Assembly: GCA_003991915.1 (NCBI GenBank)
Contig: RQTK01000231.1
Location: 109,954-173,953, forward strand
Reading direction: 5' to 3'
DNA from: Elysia chlorotica
Taxonomy: Eukaryota; Mollusca; Gastropoda; Plakobranchidae
DNA: 64,000 nt
Shown: positions 50,022 to 61,905 of the stretch, piece after piece
How positions within the stretch are numbered: the stretch's first letter is position 1
How the letters are laid out: every line of letters starts with the position of its first letter
Notes under the pieces: generated by a model
The model's input: only the letters and a program-made list of their open reading frames with translations
What the model was told of the DNA's origin: nothing
Database searches by the model: none
Program-made: the position numbers and the translations under genes

Positions 50022-50100
50022 CTCCTGAATCGGTGATCAATCGGTAGAGCGTTCGGCTTCTCATCGGAACGTTGCAAGTTCGATCCCCGCTCAGAACGCC
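50022..50100 (+). mobile_element. tRNA-like SINE head, isolated
   Basis: GATCAATCGGTAGAGCGTTC (A-box-like) and GCAAGTTCGATCCCCGC (B box) fit a Pol III head, but the T-stem arms do not pair well and no cloverleaf closes. I therefore do not call a tRNA gene. Confidence 0.55.
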
Positions 50101-50202
50101 TAAGAACGTCATTATTGATAATGATATCAACCCACACATGCAACCTTTCTAAACAACTATTTTGTATACTATTAGGCACTCTTTTAGCCAGTCTGTCTCT
50201 CC

Positions 50203-50205
50203 CTC

Positions 50206-50249
<44 letters not shown>

Positions 50250-50278
50250 TCTCTCTCTCGCTCTCTCTCTCTCTCTTC
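50203..50278 (+). repeat. (CT)n array
   Basis: CT with CCCTC and CGCTC variants. Confidence 0.95.
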
Positions 50279-50516
50279 CATTCATAATAGAAAAAAAAAG
50301 TTAACTTGTCATAGTTCATTCCAAGAGAGCCCCACGCCTCGGGGTTGGACAATGGAGTTAAGAAAAGACTGGTCGTGTCGGTTTGCTTCAGCAGGAAGGA
50401 TGAAATTATCTTATCTCACCCAATCATCACATCCTTCCTCTGGTAGCTCTGAGACGATGACTTTCCAGATTTTTAATCCCACCGCTTTTTTGGTCGCATC
50501 GAGCAAGGTTGTTTTC
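50279..50516. other. Unannotated, moderately GC-rich
   Basis: An open frame continues from the CT array through here but has no recognisable motif or splice site; probably fortuitous. Confidence 0.3.
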
Positions 50517-50925
50517 TAGCTTTACCTCCCCTAACTCTCAAGTGCCTTAACCATCGGCTTCTGACGCAAAAGGTTCGTGGTTCGAGCCCTAGCTTTACCT
50601 CCCCTAGCTCTCAAATGGCTTTAGCATCGGCCTCCGACGCAAAAGGTCCGTAGTTCGAGCCCTAGCTTCACCTGCTCTAGCTCTTAAGTGCCTTAACCAT
50701 CAGCTCCTGACGCAAAAGGTCCGTGGTTTGAGCCCTGGCGATTTCGCTCCCTACTGGTTGGGCCAGTGTTGACCGACTGAGACTGAAGTCATGGTATCCT
50801 CGCCTTGTCTCGTGTGTTGCAGCACATAAAATTGTCAGACGTCCGTCTTGGGGTTCGTCCACAATATAGCAAATAAAGTGCTGATGTTGGACGTTAAACC
50901 ATTTCAACTACACTCAACTAGCCAT
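50517..50925 (+). mobile_element. SINE with triplicated tRNA-like head
   Basis: Three head units in exact 73-bp register: 50517-50589, 50590-50662 and 50663-50735. Each starts TAGCTT(T/C)ACCT, contains a CATC(G/A)GC(T/C)(T/C)C(T/C)GACGCAAAAGGT segment and ends in a B-box-like GG/AG-TTCGAGCCC (third unit TTTGAGCCC). Only the last is joined to a normal SINE body and tail (CCTACTGGTTGGGCCAGTG, GTGCTGATGTTGGACGTTAA), ending ACTACACTCAACT. The A-box side of each unit is diverged from the common head. Confidence 0.9.
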
Positions 50926-51081
50926 TACGGCAACGGGACCCAGAACGATGAAACCCGGGACAGGGCCCTCACATTATTCTCTTAATTATTGACCCAACCA
51001 GTAGAAAATAACACGAAAGCAAGGTTGAGGGGTAGATCCAGGTTCTTTTTCATTTAAAGGTAACGCTCTATCCCCAGCGCA

Positions 51082-51186
51082 GAGTTGAGTTTGGTTTTAC
51101 GGCACATCAGCACAGTAACGGCTATACAGTGCCAATTGTGTCCTATGACAGTTAATACAATATACTAGTAGCAACGGTGACTCCCC
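51082..51186 (-). mobile_element. LINE 3' tail, same family as 34125
   Basis: The minus strand reads GTATATTGTATTAACTGTCA, TAGCCGTTACTGTGCTGATG and GTGCCGTAAAACCAAACTC. It matches the tail of the LINE at 34125-34575. Its internal end runs into a (CT)n array. Confidence 0.75.
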
Positions 51187-51188
51187 TG

Positions 51189-51241
<53 letters not shown>
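51187..51241 (+). repeat. (CT)n array at LINE tail edge
   Basis: Starts directly from CCCCTGTCTCTCTC of the LINE tail. Confidence 0.97.
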
Positions 51242-51243
<2 letters not shown>

Positions 51244-52140
51244 ATTTTACGTCTTCCATATTCCGAGTAAGGATTCTATACTTAGAAGAGCCTGACAATC
51301 ACTCACAGCGATTACTTTCATTTCTTTTGTTTCAGATCCAAGTTCTGTGATAGCTTTAGACAAGGGGACTAAGGACCACAAAGCGCTACGGGGACAGAAC
51401 ACATTCACTTTCTTCCAACGCTAACGTTTTAATCGTCTTGTAGGGAACTAATAGGTTTTTAGTTCCCAACTCAAGAAAGACAAACACCGACAGCGGATAC
51501 ATGTTGTTGTAACGTACAAAAGCTCTAAGAATAATCTAAATATATATAGTTTTCAGACTGTCTCTCGATCACAAACTTTATAAAAGACGTACTTTTTTCA
51601 AATCTCATTTCAATTGTGCAAAACAGATGTAAATTGGCATTTGTCCAACTCTGCAAACAATTTAAAGAAAGACATCATATTTTCTTCAAATTTATTCAAA
51701 TAAGCCAAACAGATAATATAGAGATACAACTTTGTCTTATTTCAAACTTTAGAAAAAAAAGACTCTTATCTGTCTTTCATTCATTCTAAAACAGATACAA
51801 GTTTAACGTGTCTATAATCGAAGTAGAGCAGGCCAAATATTAACACTATTTAATACTTGGCGTTGAGGAAACCTCCGACATCATTCATAACGGGGGTCTT
51901 AATACCAAAATACACTTACTGTTGGGGTGTTTTACTGACTCTGTCAAGAGCCTCTGTGAGAGTTAAGGTGAAAGGCACTTTCAAATTTAGCTCACTCTAT
52001 GAACAGATTTAATATACCCTGACGCCAAGAGCATGACGAATAGCGGCGGTCTAGAGGACTGAATCAACTCATCAAATCCTGCTTAAACTAACCTGAGATT
52101 TACAGCGATCAAGTCTTGATAAACAATAGTTCCTAGATAC
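51242..52140. other. Unannotated stretch
   Basis: Imperfect internal similarities (CAAATCTCATTTCAATTGTG, CAAATTTATTCAAATAAGCC with AAACAGATA repeated about every 65 bp at 51625-51800) suggest an ancient tandem array. Confidence 0.35.
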
Positions 52141-52144
52141 GACT

Positions 52145-52425
52145 GCTGCAGATCTTTACAAGCAAGCTGTTTACAGATTTACAAGCAAGAAGAACTTTAC
52201 AAACAAAAGGTTTAAAGATCTTAAAGCTTTACAAGCAAGAGTTTATAGAATATTCAAGCAAGACGTTTTTATAAATCTTCAAGACCTATAGGTTATATAT
52301 ATTTACTAGCAATATTTGCCTACATCTTTCCAAACAAAATGTTTATAGAAATCTTCAATTTCAAGCAAAAAGTGTATAGATATTTGCTAACAATACACTT
52401 ATAGAATTCTTCTAGCACGACATAG
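52145..52425 (+). repeat. Degenerate short-unit tandem repeat
   Basis: Repeated TTTACAAGCAAGA-like strings with TTATAGA spacers, about 25-35 bp apart, strongly diverged. Confidence 0.6.
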
Positions 52426-52714
52426 AGACCTAGTAACTCCACTAAATGCTTCACATAAAAGACGTTTGTAGATGTATGGTATGAACTGAGAGCATACGTA
52501 AAATAAAGACTTATAGTTCTAAAAAACTAGACTAAGAGTTCTACAATTCAGAGAATTAGGTTAAGGAATTAGTGCAACTGCGCTTACAAGCAAGACGTTA
52601 TAGATCTAGGACCTGGACAACGGATTCTTTAAAGGAATTTTAAAGAAAAACGTCTTCATCCCAGAAAAATCAACACTGCCTGGATGACATACATCTAACT
52701 GGCTAGACCTTCAC

Positions 52715-53205
52715 AAAGCTACATAGACCTATATGTGCGTAGACACACCTACATACTTCTACAATCGCTTAGGCACGCCTACATACGCCTGGAAACGCCC
52801 CCACACCCTAAGGAACGCTTACAAGACCTAAAAAACGCTTAGACGAACCTACACCCACTTATAAACGCCCATCCACGCCTAGCCACGCCTACGTGGGCCT
52901 CGACACGCCTACTCACGCCTAGACACGCCTTTATAGGCCTCGACACGCCTACGCACGTCTAGCCACGCCTATAAATACGCCAGGACACGTCTACTTATCC
53001 CTACCCACGCATTGCCACGTCTATAGACACCTAGCCACGCCTACTCAGACCAAGCCACGCCTATATACGCCAGGACACGCCTACGCAACTCTAGCCACGC
53101 CTATAAATACGCCAGGACACGTCTACTTATCCCTACCCACGCATTGCCACGTCTATAGACACCTAGCCACGCCTATTCAGGCCAAGCGACGCCTAGAGAG
53201 GCTTA
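52715..53205 (+). repeat. Minisatellite, CCACGCCTA core, with 132-bp higher-order unit
   Basis: About 45 variants of a 9-13 bp unit (ACACGCCTAC, CCACGCCTAT and so on). A longer unit starting TAGCCACGCCTATAAATACG at 52960 recurs at 53092, 132 bp later, with nearly every variant in the same order. Confidence 0.92.
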
Positions 53206-53222
53206 CACCACTGCTGCATTAT

Positions 53223-53263
53223 ATGTCAGAGGAGGAGATTGTGCCAGCACACTGCTTGTCAAG
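53223..53263 (+). CDS. Speculative first coding exon
   Basis: An ATG at 53223 opens MSEEEIVPAHCLS and meets CAAG/GTAAGTT, a consensus-quality donor with GT at 53264. The upstream minisatellite would be promoter or 5' UTR. No downstream exon with phase 2 was found in the window, and the peptide is too short to identify. Confidence 0.2.
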
Positions 53264-54540
53264 GTAAGTTAAAAATTAATTACAAGGTTAGACGAAATGC
53301 TTTAACGTTACTGATCATCATCATTTAATAAATATGTATGTGGGTTTATCAGCTTTTTTTGCATTCTTAATAAATGTTTGCAGCTACTGGGAACCACGTC
53401 TAGATAACATTAAATAAATTAATATCTACGCACTGAAAAATTATTTAGATGTGTAAATATCACAATCGGAACCGCTCATCTGATAAGTGCAGACAGAAAG
53501 CATGTCAGAAACTTAGTAGAGATATGGAATCAAAACATGCGGTAACATATGCAATTGTTTTTATATTTATCTCATTGAGATTGTATTAGGGCAGAGCATC
53601 TTCAGAGTAAATTAATGTGTTGCGATTCTGAGGGTTATCTTTTATTTAATGCACTCAGCACATTAACAGGCATTGTTGTGTCGGATCTGCCTCGAGATCT
53701 TTAATTTTCAGTTAATATAAACCTCTAAAGCTTTGTCTGCATAATTTTTTCCAGTTTCAAAGCCTAAAATTTATACTGTGGAGGCTTTTTAGCAGGGGCA
53801 CGGAACATTTTACAAAATTGTGCGATGCATAAATTAAGTGTCATAGATTTTAGTGGGTATAGTCTTGCACTCTCCATTTTTCTCATTTGAGCATATTGAA
53901 CCGAAAATAATATTGAGAAGAAAACTCTTAGTCATCCGACATTTAAATGCACCAAGAAGACGGAAATTTACCAAATGTTTTTTTTTTCTTTTTTTAAAGC
54001 ACGCAAATTTTAACGCGCACTTTGTACTGTTTCGTTAAAATGTAAAACTAGAGGATAAAATTAAGCCTACTTAGTAAAAAGAACTCAATGATCTGTAAAT
54101 TTATACAACTCAGAGCTTGGTGGTACATTTTCGTTTGACACATTATAAAAATGTCCAAATAAAATCATAGAAATAACATTAAACGCAAAAATTAGAAAAC
54201 AAACCAAAGGTTCAAAATGAGGCCCTATAAGCGTTTTTCACAACTAGGTATCTCTTAGTAAAACGATTTTTTCTTTCTAAAGATATGTATTCTAAAGAAA
54301 CATAATTCTGAGTTTCAGCGCACCTCATATTCATTTGTAATCCTTCAGCTTTGCCAATCCCACAATGCCCACGAATTTCGTAGGTTCTTCACTAGTGATA
54401 ATAATAACAATGTATGATTTTTTTTATAAAGCACATAACCACCACTGTAAGGTTGTGCTTCATGAGTCCTTATCTTTTATCGCAGATCTTAGTATGCGCT
54501 CTACTTACGTTGCTTCTCTCTTTCTGAATTTCTTTATCTC
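53264..54540. other. Unannotated AT-rich stretch
   Basis: Nothing recognised; intron if the exon at 53223 is real. Confidence 0.35.
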
Positions 54541-54544
54541 TTAC

Positions 54545-54663
54545 TCTTTCTCTCACTTCTCTCTCTCTCTCTCTCTATCTCTCACTCTCTCTCTTTCTCT
54601 CTCTCTCTCCTCATATTAATGCTTATAATTATCTTCCACACACACACACACAAACACACACAC
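54545..54663 (+). repeat. (CT)n and (CA)n
   Basis: CT to about 54610, then CA dinucleotides at 54638-54662. Confidence 0.93.
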
Positions 54664-55137
54664 TTTATATTTTTCCTTGAATCTTAAAGGACCAATATTG
54701 TTAAATATTTGAAGTATTTACGCGCCAATTGCTTAAGTCTGTTATAAGAAATGTGTGATACAAATTACGAACCGACTGTCAAAATGTGTTCTACTTTTTT
54801 TTAACTATAGTTGACAATGTACAATTTCACTTTTGTTATTAAAATCCAACTAGCCTAAAAATCCAAATGTACAAACGAAAATTGTATACGAGTTATCCAA
54901 GTACAGGTGATTTTTTAAAACTTTAAGACTTAATAAGTAAGTTGGAAAAAATCTCGTGCTAAAATTGAGACAAAGGCTACAATCATAATTATAGGTTAAA
55001 ATCTGTATCTTCTAGATCATACTGTAAGCGGTTTTGTTTTTTGTTTTGTTTTGTTTTGTGTTTAACATTATCGGAAAAACTTACCGGGGTCGAAAGTTGT
55101 AACGGTGTATGTAAGAGTATGCCTGGCAAAGAAGAAA
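54664..55137. other. Unannotated AT-rich stretch
   Basis: Nothing recognised. Confidence 0.35.
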
Positions 55138-55170
55138 GACAGAGAGTGAGAGAGAGAGAGAGAGAGAGAT
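55138..55170 (+). repeat. (GA)n
   Basis: Short GA array. Confidence 0.9.
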
Positions 55171-55399
55171 GGCGAGATATACATAATTACATGTATATGA
55201 AATCATAGTTTAAACTAAAGTTAGAAGTGGTAAATCATAAAGACTGTTTTGATTTTCTGAAAAATCACTTTCGCCTGATATTTGATGAAGTTTTAGTGTT
55301 ATTCCTTCCATCTGTTTAGGATTATTCAAGTCCCAAGTATTTAGAAGAAAAAAATCGTGGGCACATAAAAAGCGAAATAATACAATTTATCAATTTTAG

Positions 55400-55515
55400 A
55401 ACGAGAAAGAGAAAGGGAGAGAGAGAAAGAGAGAGAGACAAAGAGATGTAGAAAAAGAAACAGACAGAGATGGAGAAAGATATCAAGAAAGAAAAGCGCG
55501 GGGGGAGGGGGAGGG
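55400..55515 (+). repeat. GA-rich tract ending in G-rich sequence
   Basis: Impure GA, ending CGCGGGGGGAGGGGGAGGGG. Confidence 0.8.
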
Positions 55516-55798
55516 GGATCGAAGATAAAGTTTACAGAGAGGCAACATATTATATAGACCTTGTGTCGTAATTACAACGTTTTTGTAAGCTTACAACTCG
55601 TCCTTACATATTGAACTAATTAGGATTATGACAAATCGTAAACTGCCGCAGTACTTACTACCCCTAGATGTCTTACTTCAACTTTACGTGTTTTTCTCTA
55701 CGTGTAATCTGTGGGATAATTGTAATGACGATTCAACATTATCAGAAACACTCTACTTTTTTCGAGCGATAGTTATTAAAAGTGTAATTGTTTCTAAA

Positions 55799-55824
55799 GG
55801 GGGGGGGGGGGGGGGGGGGGGGGG
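55799..55824 (+). repeat. Poly-G run
   Basis: About 26 consecutive G, followed by GA-rich sequence. Confidence 0.9.
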
Positions 55825-56080
55825 AAGAGAGAGGGGGAAGAGGGAAACATGAAGATATAAAGAAGGGAGATATGTCAAGAGAGAGTGACATGGAGAGAGA
55901 CAAAGAAGGGAAAGGATGACAAGAGAATGATTGAGAAAAACAAAGAAGACAAGGGGTGTCAATGATGGAAGAGAGAGAGAGAGAGAAAAAGAGACAGAGA
56001 GAGAGAGAGACAGAGACAGACAGACAGGCAGGCAGACAGACAGACAGACAGGCAGACAGACAGAAAGACAGAGAAACGAT

Positions 56081-56120
<40 letters not shown>

Positions 56121-56140
56121 GAGCGTGAGAGACAAATAAA
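55825..56140 (+). repeat. GA-rich tract, (GACA)n/(GGCA)n and (GA)n
   Basis: Purine-rich to 55967, GA and GACA/GGCA tetramers at 56014-56066, then pure GA at 56086-56117. Confidence 0.93.
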
Positions 56141-56850
56141 GATAGTAAGAGATGTCGAAAGAGAGCAAAAGAGTTTCATATAATTATAGATGTCAAAACG
56201 GAGAGAGGGACAGAAAGAGAAGCGAAAGGGGTGAGGAGGGTTCGAGGCGAGTGAAGGGCAATTACGGAACGGAGGATATTAATATTGGAGGGGAGGTTGT
56301 ATATTATCTCCTTCCGTACCTTCCGTGTAATTATTTGAATTAGCCTTGATAAGTGCACAATTCAACTTGCAAGAACATCTGACGTTTTGAACAAGGCTGG
56401 TTTTCTATTGATTTTACTTACCGTTTTCCTTAGGCTGAAGACACACTTAGCGCACAGAGTGTGAACTAGTTAGAAGTTCATGGGTAGGTTTGTGCGTATA
56501 CGGGTTGGGATATTCAGGTTACTTCCCTTTTTAAACCTTAGTAAAACACTTTTTGAAGATTGGCTAAATGCCATGATTTTTATGAAGAAAAATGGTGAGA
56601 ACTTTTCACCCTAGCAACCCGCGTTTGCTTAGACTGTCGATGGGTTGTCAGCAAACCGAATTAAAGACAATTGAAAGGGATGCAAGAAATCAAGAATACA
56701 ACACTACGTTCACCTATCACTGACTCCACACTAAACCGTAACTAACAAGGCATCTATAAAGATAGTGTACACGTTGAAGGAACGTGTATACTGTGATGGC
56801 ATGTATTTTGTGTAGTTGAAAAGCTTTAAAAATAAACAATTAAAGTGCTT
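56141..56850. other. Unannotated stretch
   Basis: Nothing recognised. Confidence 0.35.
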
Positions 56851-56860
56851 GTTTGTTTGT

Positions 56861-56904
<44 letters not shown>

Positions 56905-56905
56905 A
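56849..56905 (+). repeat. (TTTG)n then (TTG)n
   Basis: TTTG tetramers followed by about 14 GTT triplets, directly beside the 3' end of a minus-strand SINE, where its terminal repeat would lie. Confidence 0.93.
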
Positions 56906-56924
56906 TTGTTTGCTTTTTGCTAAG

Positions 56925-57175
56925 CGTCAAACTTCAGCACTATATAGATCATATTTTGGACGGCCCCTAAAACTAGTGTTTGACAAATTTACGTGCTACC
57001 ACAAAGAGACAGTGATGAGAGACCTTGATTCCTGTTTTAAGCGTTCACATCATACTGACACCGACCTAACTATTAGAGGATAAAAACAGTTTTGACCTTT
57101 CGTGGGTTTCGAATTGGGTACCTGTCGATTAGTAGACCCACGCTCTACCACTTGAGCTAATTCCTCCACCAACAA
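56925..57175 (-). mobile_element. SINE with a standard-looking tRNA head
   Basis: The minus-strand head GGAATTAGCTCAAGTGGTAG then AGCGTGGGTCTACTAATCG carries a strong A box and AATTCGAAACCC as B box. The body GGTCGGTGTCAGTATGATGT is of the common family. Its end AAGTTTGACGCTTAG adjoins the (GTT)n array. Confidence 0.8.
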
Positions 57176-57614
57176 AAACGTTTATTGTTAGATGTGCACT
57201 GACTTCCGAGCGGAAAATTCTGATTTTAATTAATACTTTTAAAAGTTTTATATTTTGACAATTTTAGTGTTAATATTTACGTAATTTCCTATTGGCGATC
57301 GCCGGCCTTGAAGAAAAGAAAACTACATTGAGTACTTTATTGAGGCTATCTTGTAACAGTCTTGGTTCGTAATATTATTTATTCTCTCTACCATTGCTCC
57401 ATACTAATCTTTCTTTCGCCACCTTCAAACTACCTAGTGTATATTTTTACTCTAAGTCGGCAGCCTTTCACTCCTTGAGAAAACCTGTGCACTTCTGTCT
57501 TTTGTAATTTAGCCATAATTTTTTTAAATTGTAGTAATCCTAAGTGTGTGTAAATTGTAAAATGATTTTTTAATGCGTTTTACTTTTTGTTCAGAAATAT
57601 CAAAGCAGTTTCTT

Positions 57615-57890
57615 TGTTTAACGTCTCCTAAGTCTCAAGGAATTTCCACACGGTGACAGATTGACAACTAAAAAACGCTGTTTTTATTATTGCAAACAGA
57701 TACACAAAAGAGAGGAGGGAGAAAGGAAAGAGTGCAGAGTAGGTTACAAACGATCCTATAGGGATATGGTGAAAAAATAGAAACAAGCGGGAGGGGGTGG
57801 AAGGTTAGCTAGGATGCGAACCGCGGATCTGACGCGTTCAGTTCAATTCAGAGCACCTACAAGGTCGAGCTACCGAATTACATCCCTTAA
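57615..57890 (-). mobile_element. Possible SINE of another family
   Basis: The minus-strand head ATTCGGTAGCTCGACCTTGT and CCGCGGTTCGCATCCTAGC is tRNA-like. The body differs from the common family and the element ends CTTAGGAGACGTTAAACAAA. The GACGTTAAAC end recalls the common tail. Confidence 0.5.
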
Positions 57891-58133
57891 TTAAGTTGTT
57901 TACTGACTATTATTTACTAAAGATTTTGTTGTGTCTGACAGAGTATGTTAAATCTTTGACTTTCATATTCAAACATTTATCCATTCATCAGTTTACCTAG
58001 ACACTACCTTAGTAAACTGATCATGACTTCCTCTTACTTTTTTTCTTTCCTTACATGCATTATTTCCTTAATCTTTCTTCTTGAAAATACTCCTATGCTA
58101 AAGGTACCTCTCTTATAGTTGTTTACTCTTTCG

Positions 58134-58226
<93 letters not shown>

Positions 58227-58268
58227 TCTCTCTCTCTCTTTCTCTCCCTCTCTTTCTCTCCCTCTCTC
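58134..58268 (+). repeat. (CTGT)n then (CT)n
   Basis: CTGT tetramers to 58163, then CT with CCCTC and CTTTC variants. Confidence 0.97.
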
Positions 58269-58557
58269 TAACTTTCTTGCTCTTTTTGATGTTTTTTCAT
58301 TATTTGTGTCAATTCTCGTATATTACTGCCTGCTTTAATCGTTTAATTTTTATTTGCTTTTTTATCTCCCTCCATCTCTTATTATTTCTACCTTTAACTT
58401 AATTAACGCCATATCTATCTCGATCAATATACTCTGCTCTCTCTCTATTTCTCACTCTATTTACTTATCTATCTACTTATCCATCTGTCTACTTAGTTAT
58501 CTATCTAATTATTTATCCATATAATTATGTCTCTCGATCTTACATTTAAAAAAGATT

Positions 58558-59060
<503 letters not shown>

Positions 59061-59105
59061 TGTGATAATGGAGTTAAAGGAACTCAACTACTATTCTTTC
59101 TCCGT

Positions 59106-59290
<185 letters not shown>

Positions 59291-59518
59291 TAAAAACATT
59301 TCAATCAATAAAAGTAACAAAAAGAACACTCACATACGCAAACACACTCACAACCAAAAATAATTACACTTTCTTAACTTCGCACTGACCAAATCCGGTG
59401 CGGGGGATTATGGGATGCCCTCTGTCAGTCTCGTGCAGTCTCTTACAGCGCCGCGTAATCTCAATCTCTTTTTCCCTCTCTCTCTTTCTCTCTCTTGCTC
59501 TCACCCGCTCGCTTTCTC

Positions 59519-59835
59519 TTTTGATGTTTTTCATTCTTTGTGTCAGTTCATGTATATCAATATCTGCTTCAGTCCTTTTACTTTGTTAATTTTTCTTCTC
59601 CCTTTATCTCTCTTAATATCTACCGATCAACGCACTTATCACCATTCTATCTCCATCTATCAACGCATTCCCCTCTCTCTCTATTTCTCCCTCTATTTAT
59701 CTATCCATTTATCTACCCATCTCACTATCTCTCTCATCCCTCCATTAGAAAAGATTGGCGGTTCTGAGGTAACGCGGTCCATACAGAGCCACTGCTTCTA
59801 AGCATGAGTGGCTGGTTCGAATCCCCACCAGATCG
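59519..59835 (+). repeat. Dispersed repeat, copy 2
   Basis: Partner of 58286-58640 (TTGATGTTTTTCATTCTTTG ... AAGCATGAGTGGCTGG). Both copies end in the same tRNA-like head, so the duplication included the SINE start. Confidence 0.7.
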
Positions 59836-59925
59836 CATTGTCAACTACTGATTGATGTGAATAACTGAAACAGGAGTCATGGTATCTCCTGTTTCGAGCG
59901 TGGCAGCATGAAACCAACTAAACTA
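59756..59925 (+). mobile_element. SINE head plus shortened body
   Basis: The head TAACGCGGTCCATACAGAGC and CTGGTTCGAATCCCCACC (B box) is followed by the body ATAACTGAAACAGGAGTCAT and an end in AAACCAACTAAACTA. Confidence 0.7.
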
Positions 59926-60029
59926 CTCTCTCTTTTTCTCTCTCTCTTCCTCTCTCTCTATATCTGTCTATTTATCTATTTAAATCTGTATACCTAACAA
60001 TCCATCCATCTTTCTTTCTATTTATCTAT

Positions 60030-60074
60030 GTACATACACACATACATATATATATATATATGTATGTATGTATG

Positions 60075-60107
<33 letters not shown>

Positions 60108-60142
60108 ATATATCTATGTACCTATCTATCTATCTATCTATA
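60030..60142 (+). repeat. (TATG)n and (ATCT)n
   Basis: TATA and TATG repeats at 60046-60074, then ATCT tetramers to 60142. Confidence 0.93.
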
Positions 60143-60177
60143 TAATTATATTCAATCTATAAAATGTATATACTCGG

Positions 60178-60785
60178 ATTTTGATGAGATTAAGGGAGAG
60201 GATCAACGACGATAGACTAGATGACAGACTCTAAAGCGCAAGAGTTACTGAAAGGCTGTATGGAGATTCTGAACTAATTTCGAGTTGTGTAACTAAGAAG
60301 ATATTAAAACTCTTGCAGCTTATACCAGTGTTCTCAAAAAGTATGGATAATTTTATGTTGTGCATGGATATAGAATCTATAATGTTTACTTGCGTTTTGG
60401 AAACCATTGACTTACCGGATCTTCGTTTGGGCTTGACTCGCTTCCACAAGTGTCATGGCATCAGTCATAACACTTAGCTGTTTAATCATCTCTCATTGCA
60501 TCCCTGTCTGGCATTACGATCTGTGTCTAGAGACACGTTTTAATCACAATGCGACTTTGACCATTCAAGAAAGCATTATGAATGACGGTTTTGTGAACTT
60601 TGTGTTATAGTCAGGATTAAATTGAGATTTGATTTTTTTAAACAGATGATGTGAAGTGTAGCGACTTCACTGTAATTTTGAAAGACAGCAAGATGTACTC
60701 TTCAATATTGTTAAGTTTATGTTTGTTTTACTTTGTTGTTTTGTTTTTGTTTTGTTTGTTGTTGTTTTTTTTGTTGTTTTTTTTT
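60178..60785 (+). repeat. 0.6-kb direct duplication, copy A
   Basis: From GATGAGATTAAGGGAGAGGA to a T/G-rich end at the gap. Aligns with 61330-61905 at roughly 85 percent by eye, including the candidate first exon. Confidence 0.9.
60416..60468 (-). CDS. Candidate first coding exon, copy A
   Basis: On the minus strand an ATG at 60468 opens MTDAMTLVEASQAQTKI and reaches ATCCG/GTAAGTC, a strong donor with GT at 60415-60414, ending in phase 2. The copy at 61594-61542 encodes the same peptide with one change (T to P) and two synonymous changes, while flanking DNA differs more. A second in-frame ATG lies 21 nt upstream here but not in copy B, so the shared ATG is the preferred start. Protein unknown; no downstream exon recognised. 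Confidence 0.35.
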
Positions 60786-61213
60786 NNNNNNNNNNNNNNN
60801 NNNNNNNNNNNNNNNNNNNNNNNNNNNNNNNNNNNNNNNNNNNNNNNNNNNNNNNNNNNNNNNNNNNNNNNNNNNNNNNNNNNNNNNNNNNNNNNNNNNN
60901 NNNNNNNNNNNNNNNNNNNNNNNNNNNNNNNNNNNNNNNNNNNNNNNNNNNNNNNNNNNNNNNNNNNNNNNNNNNNNNNNNNNNNNNNNNNNNNNNNNNN
61001 NNNNNNNNNNNNNNNNNNNNNNNNNNNNNNNNNNNNNNNNNNNNNNNNNNNNNNNNNNNNNNNNNNNNNNNNNNNNNNNNNNNNNNNNNNNNNNNNNNNN
61101 NNNNNNNNNNNNNNNNNNNNNNNNNNNNNNNNNNNNNNNNNNNNNNNNNNNNNNNNNNNNNNNNNNNNNNNNNNNNNNNNNNNNNNNNNNNNNNNNNNNN
61201 NNNNNNNNNNNNN
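60786..61213. other. Assembly gap (N run)
   Basis: 428 N between a T/G-rich run and the CT tract leading into duplication copy B. Confidence 0.99.
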
Positions 61214-61228
61214 GCCCTACCTTAGGCG

Positions 61229-61285
61229 GACCCCCCCCCCCTTTCAATCTCTCTCTCTCTGTTTGCCTTCCTTTCTCCCTCTCTC

Positions 61286-61328
<43 letters not shown>

Positions 61329-61329
61329 T
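61229..61329 (+). repeat. Poly-C and CT-rich tract
   Basis: About twelve C near 61229, then CT repeats ending directly at GATGAGATTGAGGGAGAGG. Confidence 0.92.
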
Positions 61330-61905
61330 TGATGAGATTGAGGGAGAGGAACAACGACGATAGACAGGCTCTAAAGCGCAATAATCAATGAAGGGTTTTA
61401 TGGAGATTTTGAACTAATTAAATATCGAATTGTGTAAGATCGAGATGCTAAAACCCTTGTGGCTAGTGTTCTGAAAAAGTATGGGTTATGCTGTGCATGA
61501 ATATATGACTTTAAATTGCGTTTTGGCAACATTTGACTTACCGGATCTTCGGCTGGGCTTGACTAGCTTCCACAAGTGTCATGGCATCAGTCATACTGAA
61601 CTTTAATCATCTCTCGTTGCAGCCCTGTCTTAAATATAAACTTCTGGCACTACGGTCTGTGTCTGGAGACACGTTTTAATCACATTGCGACTTTGACCAT
61701 TCAAGAAAGCATTATAAATGACATTTTTGGTTACTCAGTGTGATAGTCAGAATTAAATTGAGATTTGATTTTTTTAAAGTGATGTGAAGTGTAGCGACTT
61801 CACTGTATTTTTGAAAGACAGTAAGATGTACTCTTCAATATTGTTAAGTTTATGTTTGTTTTATTTTGTTGTTTTGTTTGTTTGTTGTTGTTTTTTGTTT
61901 TTGTT
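61330..61905 (+). repeat. 0.6-kb direct duplication, copy B
   Basis: Partner of 60178-60785, offset about 1.15 kb. It keeps the order of all blocks, with indels. Confidence 0.9.
61542..61594 (-). CDS. Candidate first coding exon, copy B
   Basis: Minus-strand ATG at 61594 opens MTDAMTLVEASQAQPKI and reaches ATCCG/GTAAGTC (donor GT at 61541-61540). Same length and phase as copy A. Only 1.1 kb and a gap separate it from copy A, so the two may be alternative first exons of one minus-strand gene or starts of tandem paralogues. Confidence 0.35.

Noticed and set aside
50022..50100. Functional tRNA gene
   Set aside because: A- and B-box-like motifs exist, but the T-arm does not pair and no acceptor stem closes; better explained as a SINE head.
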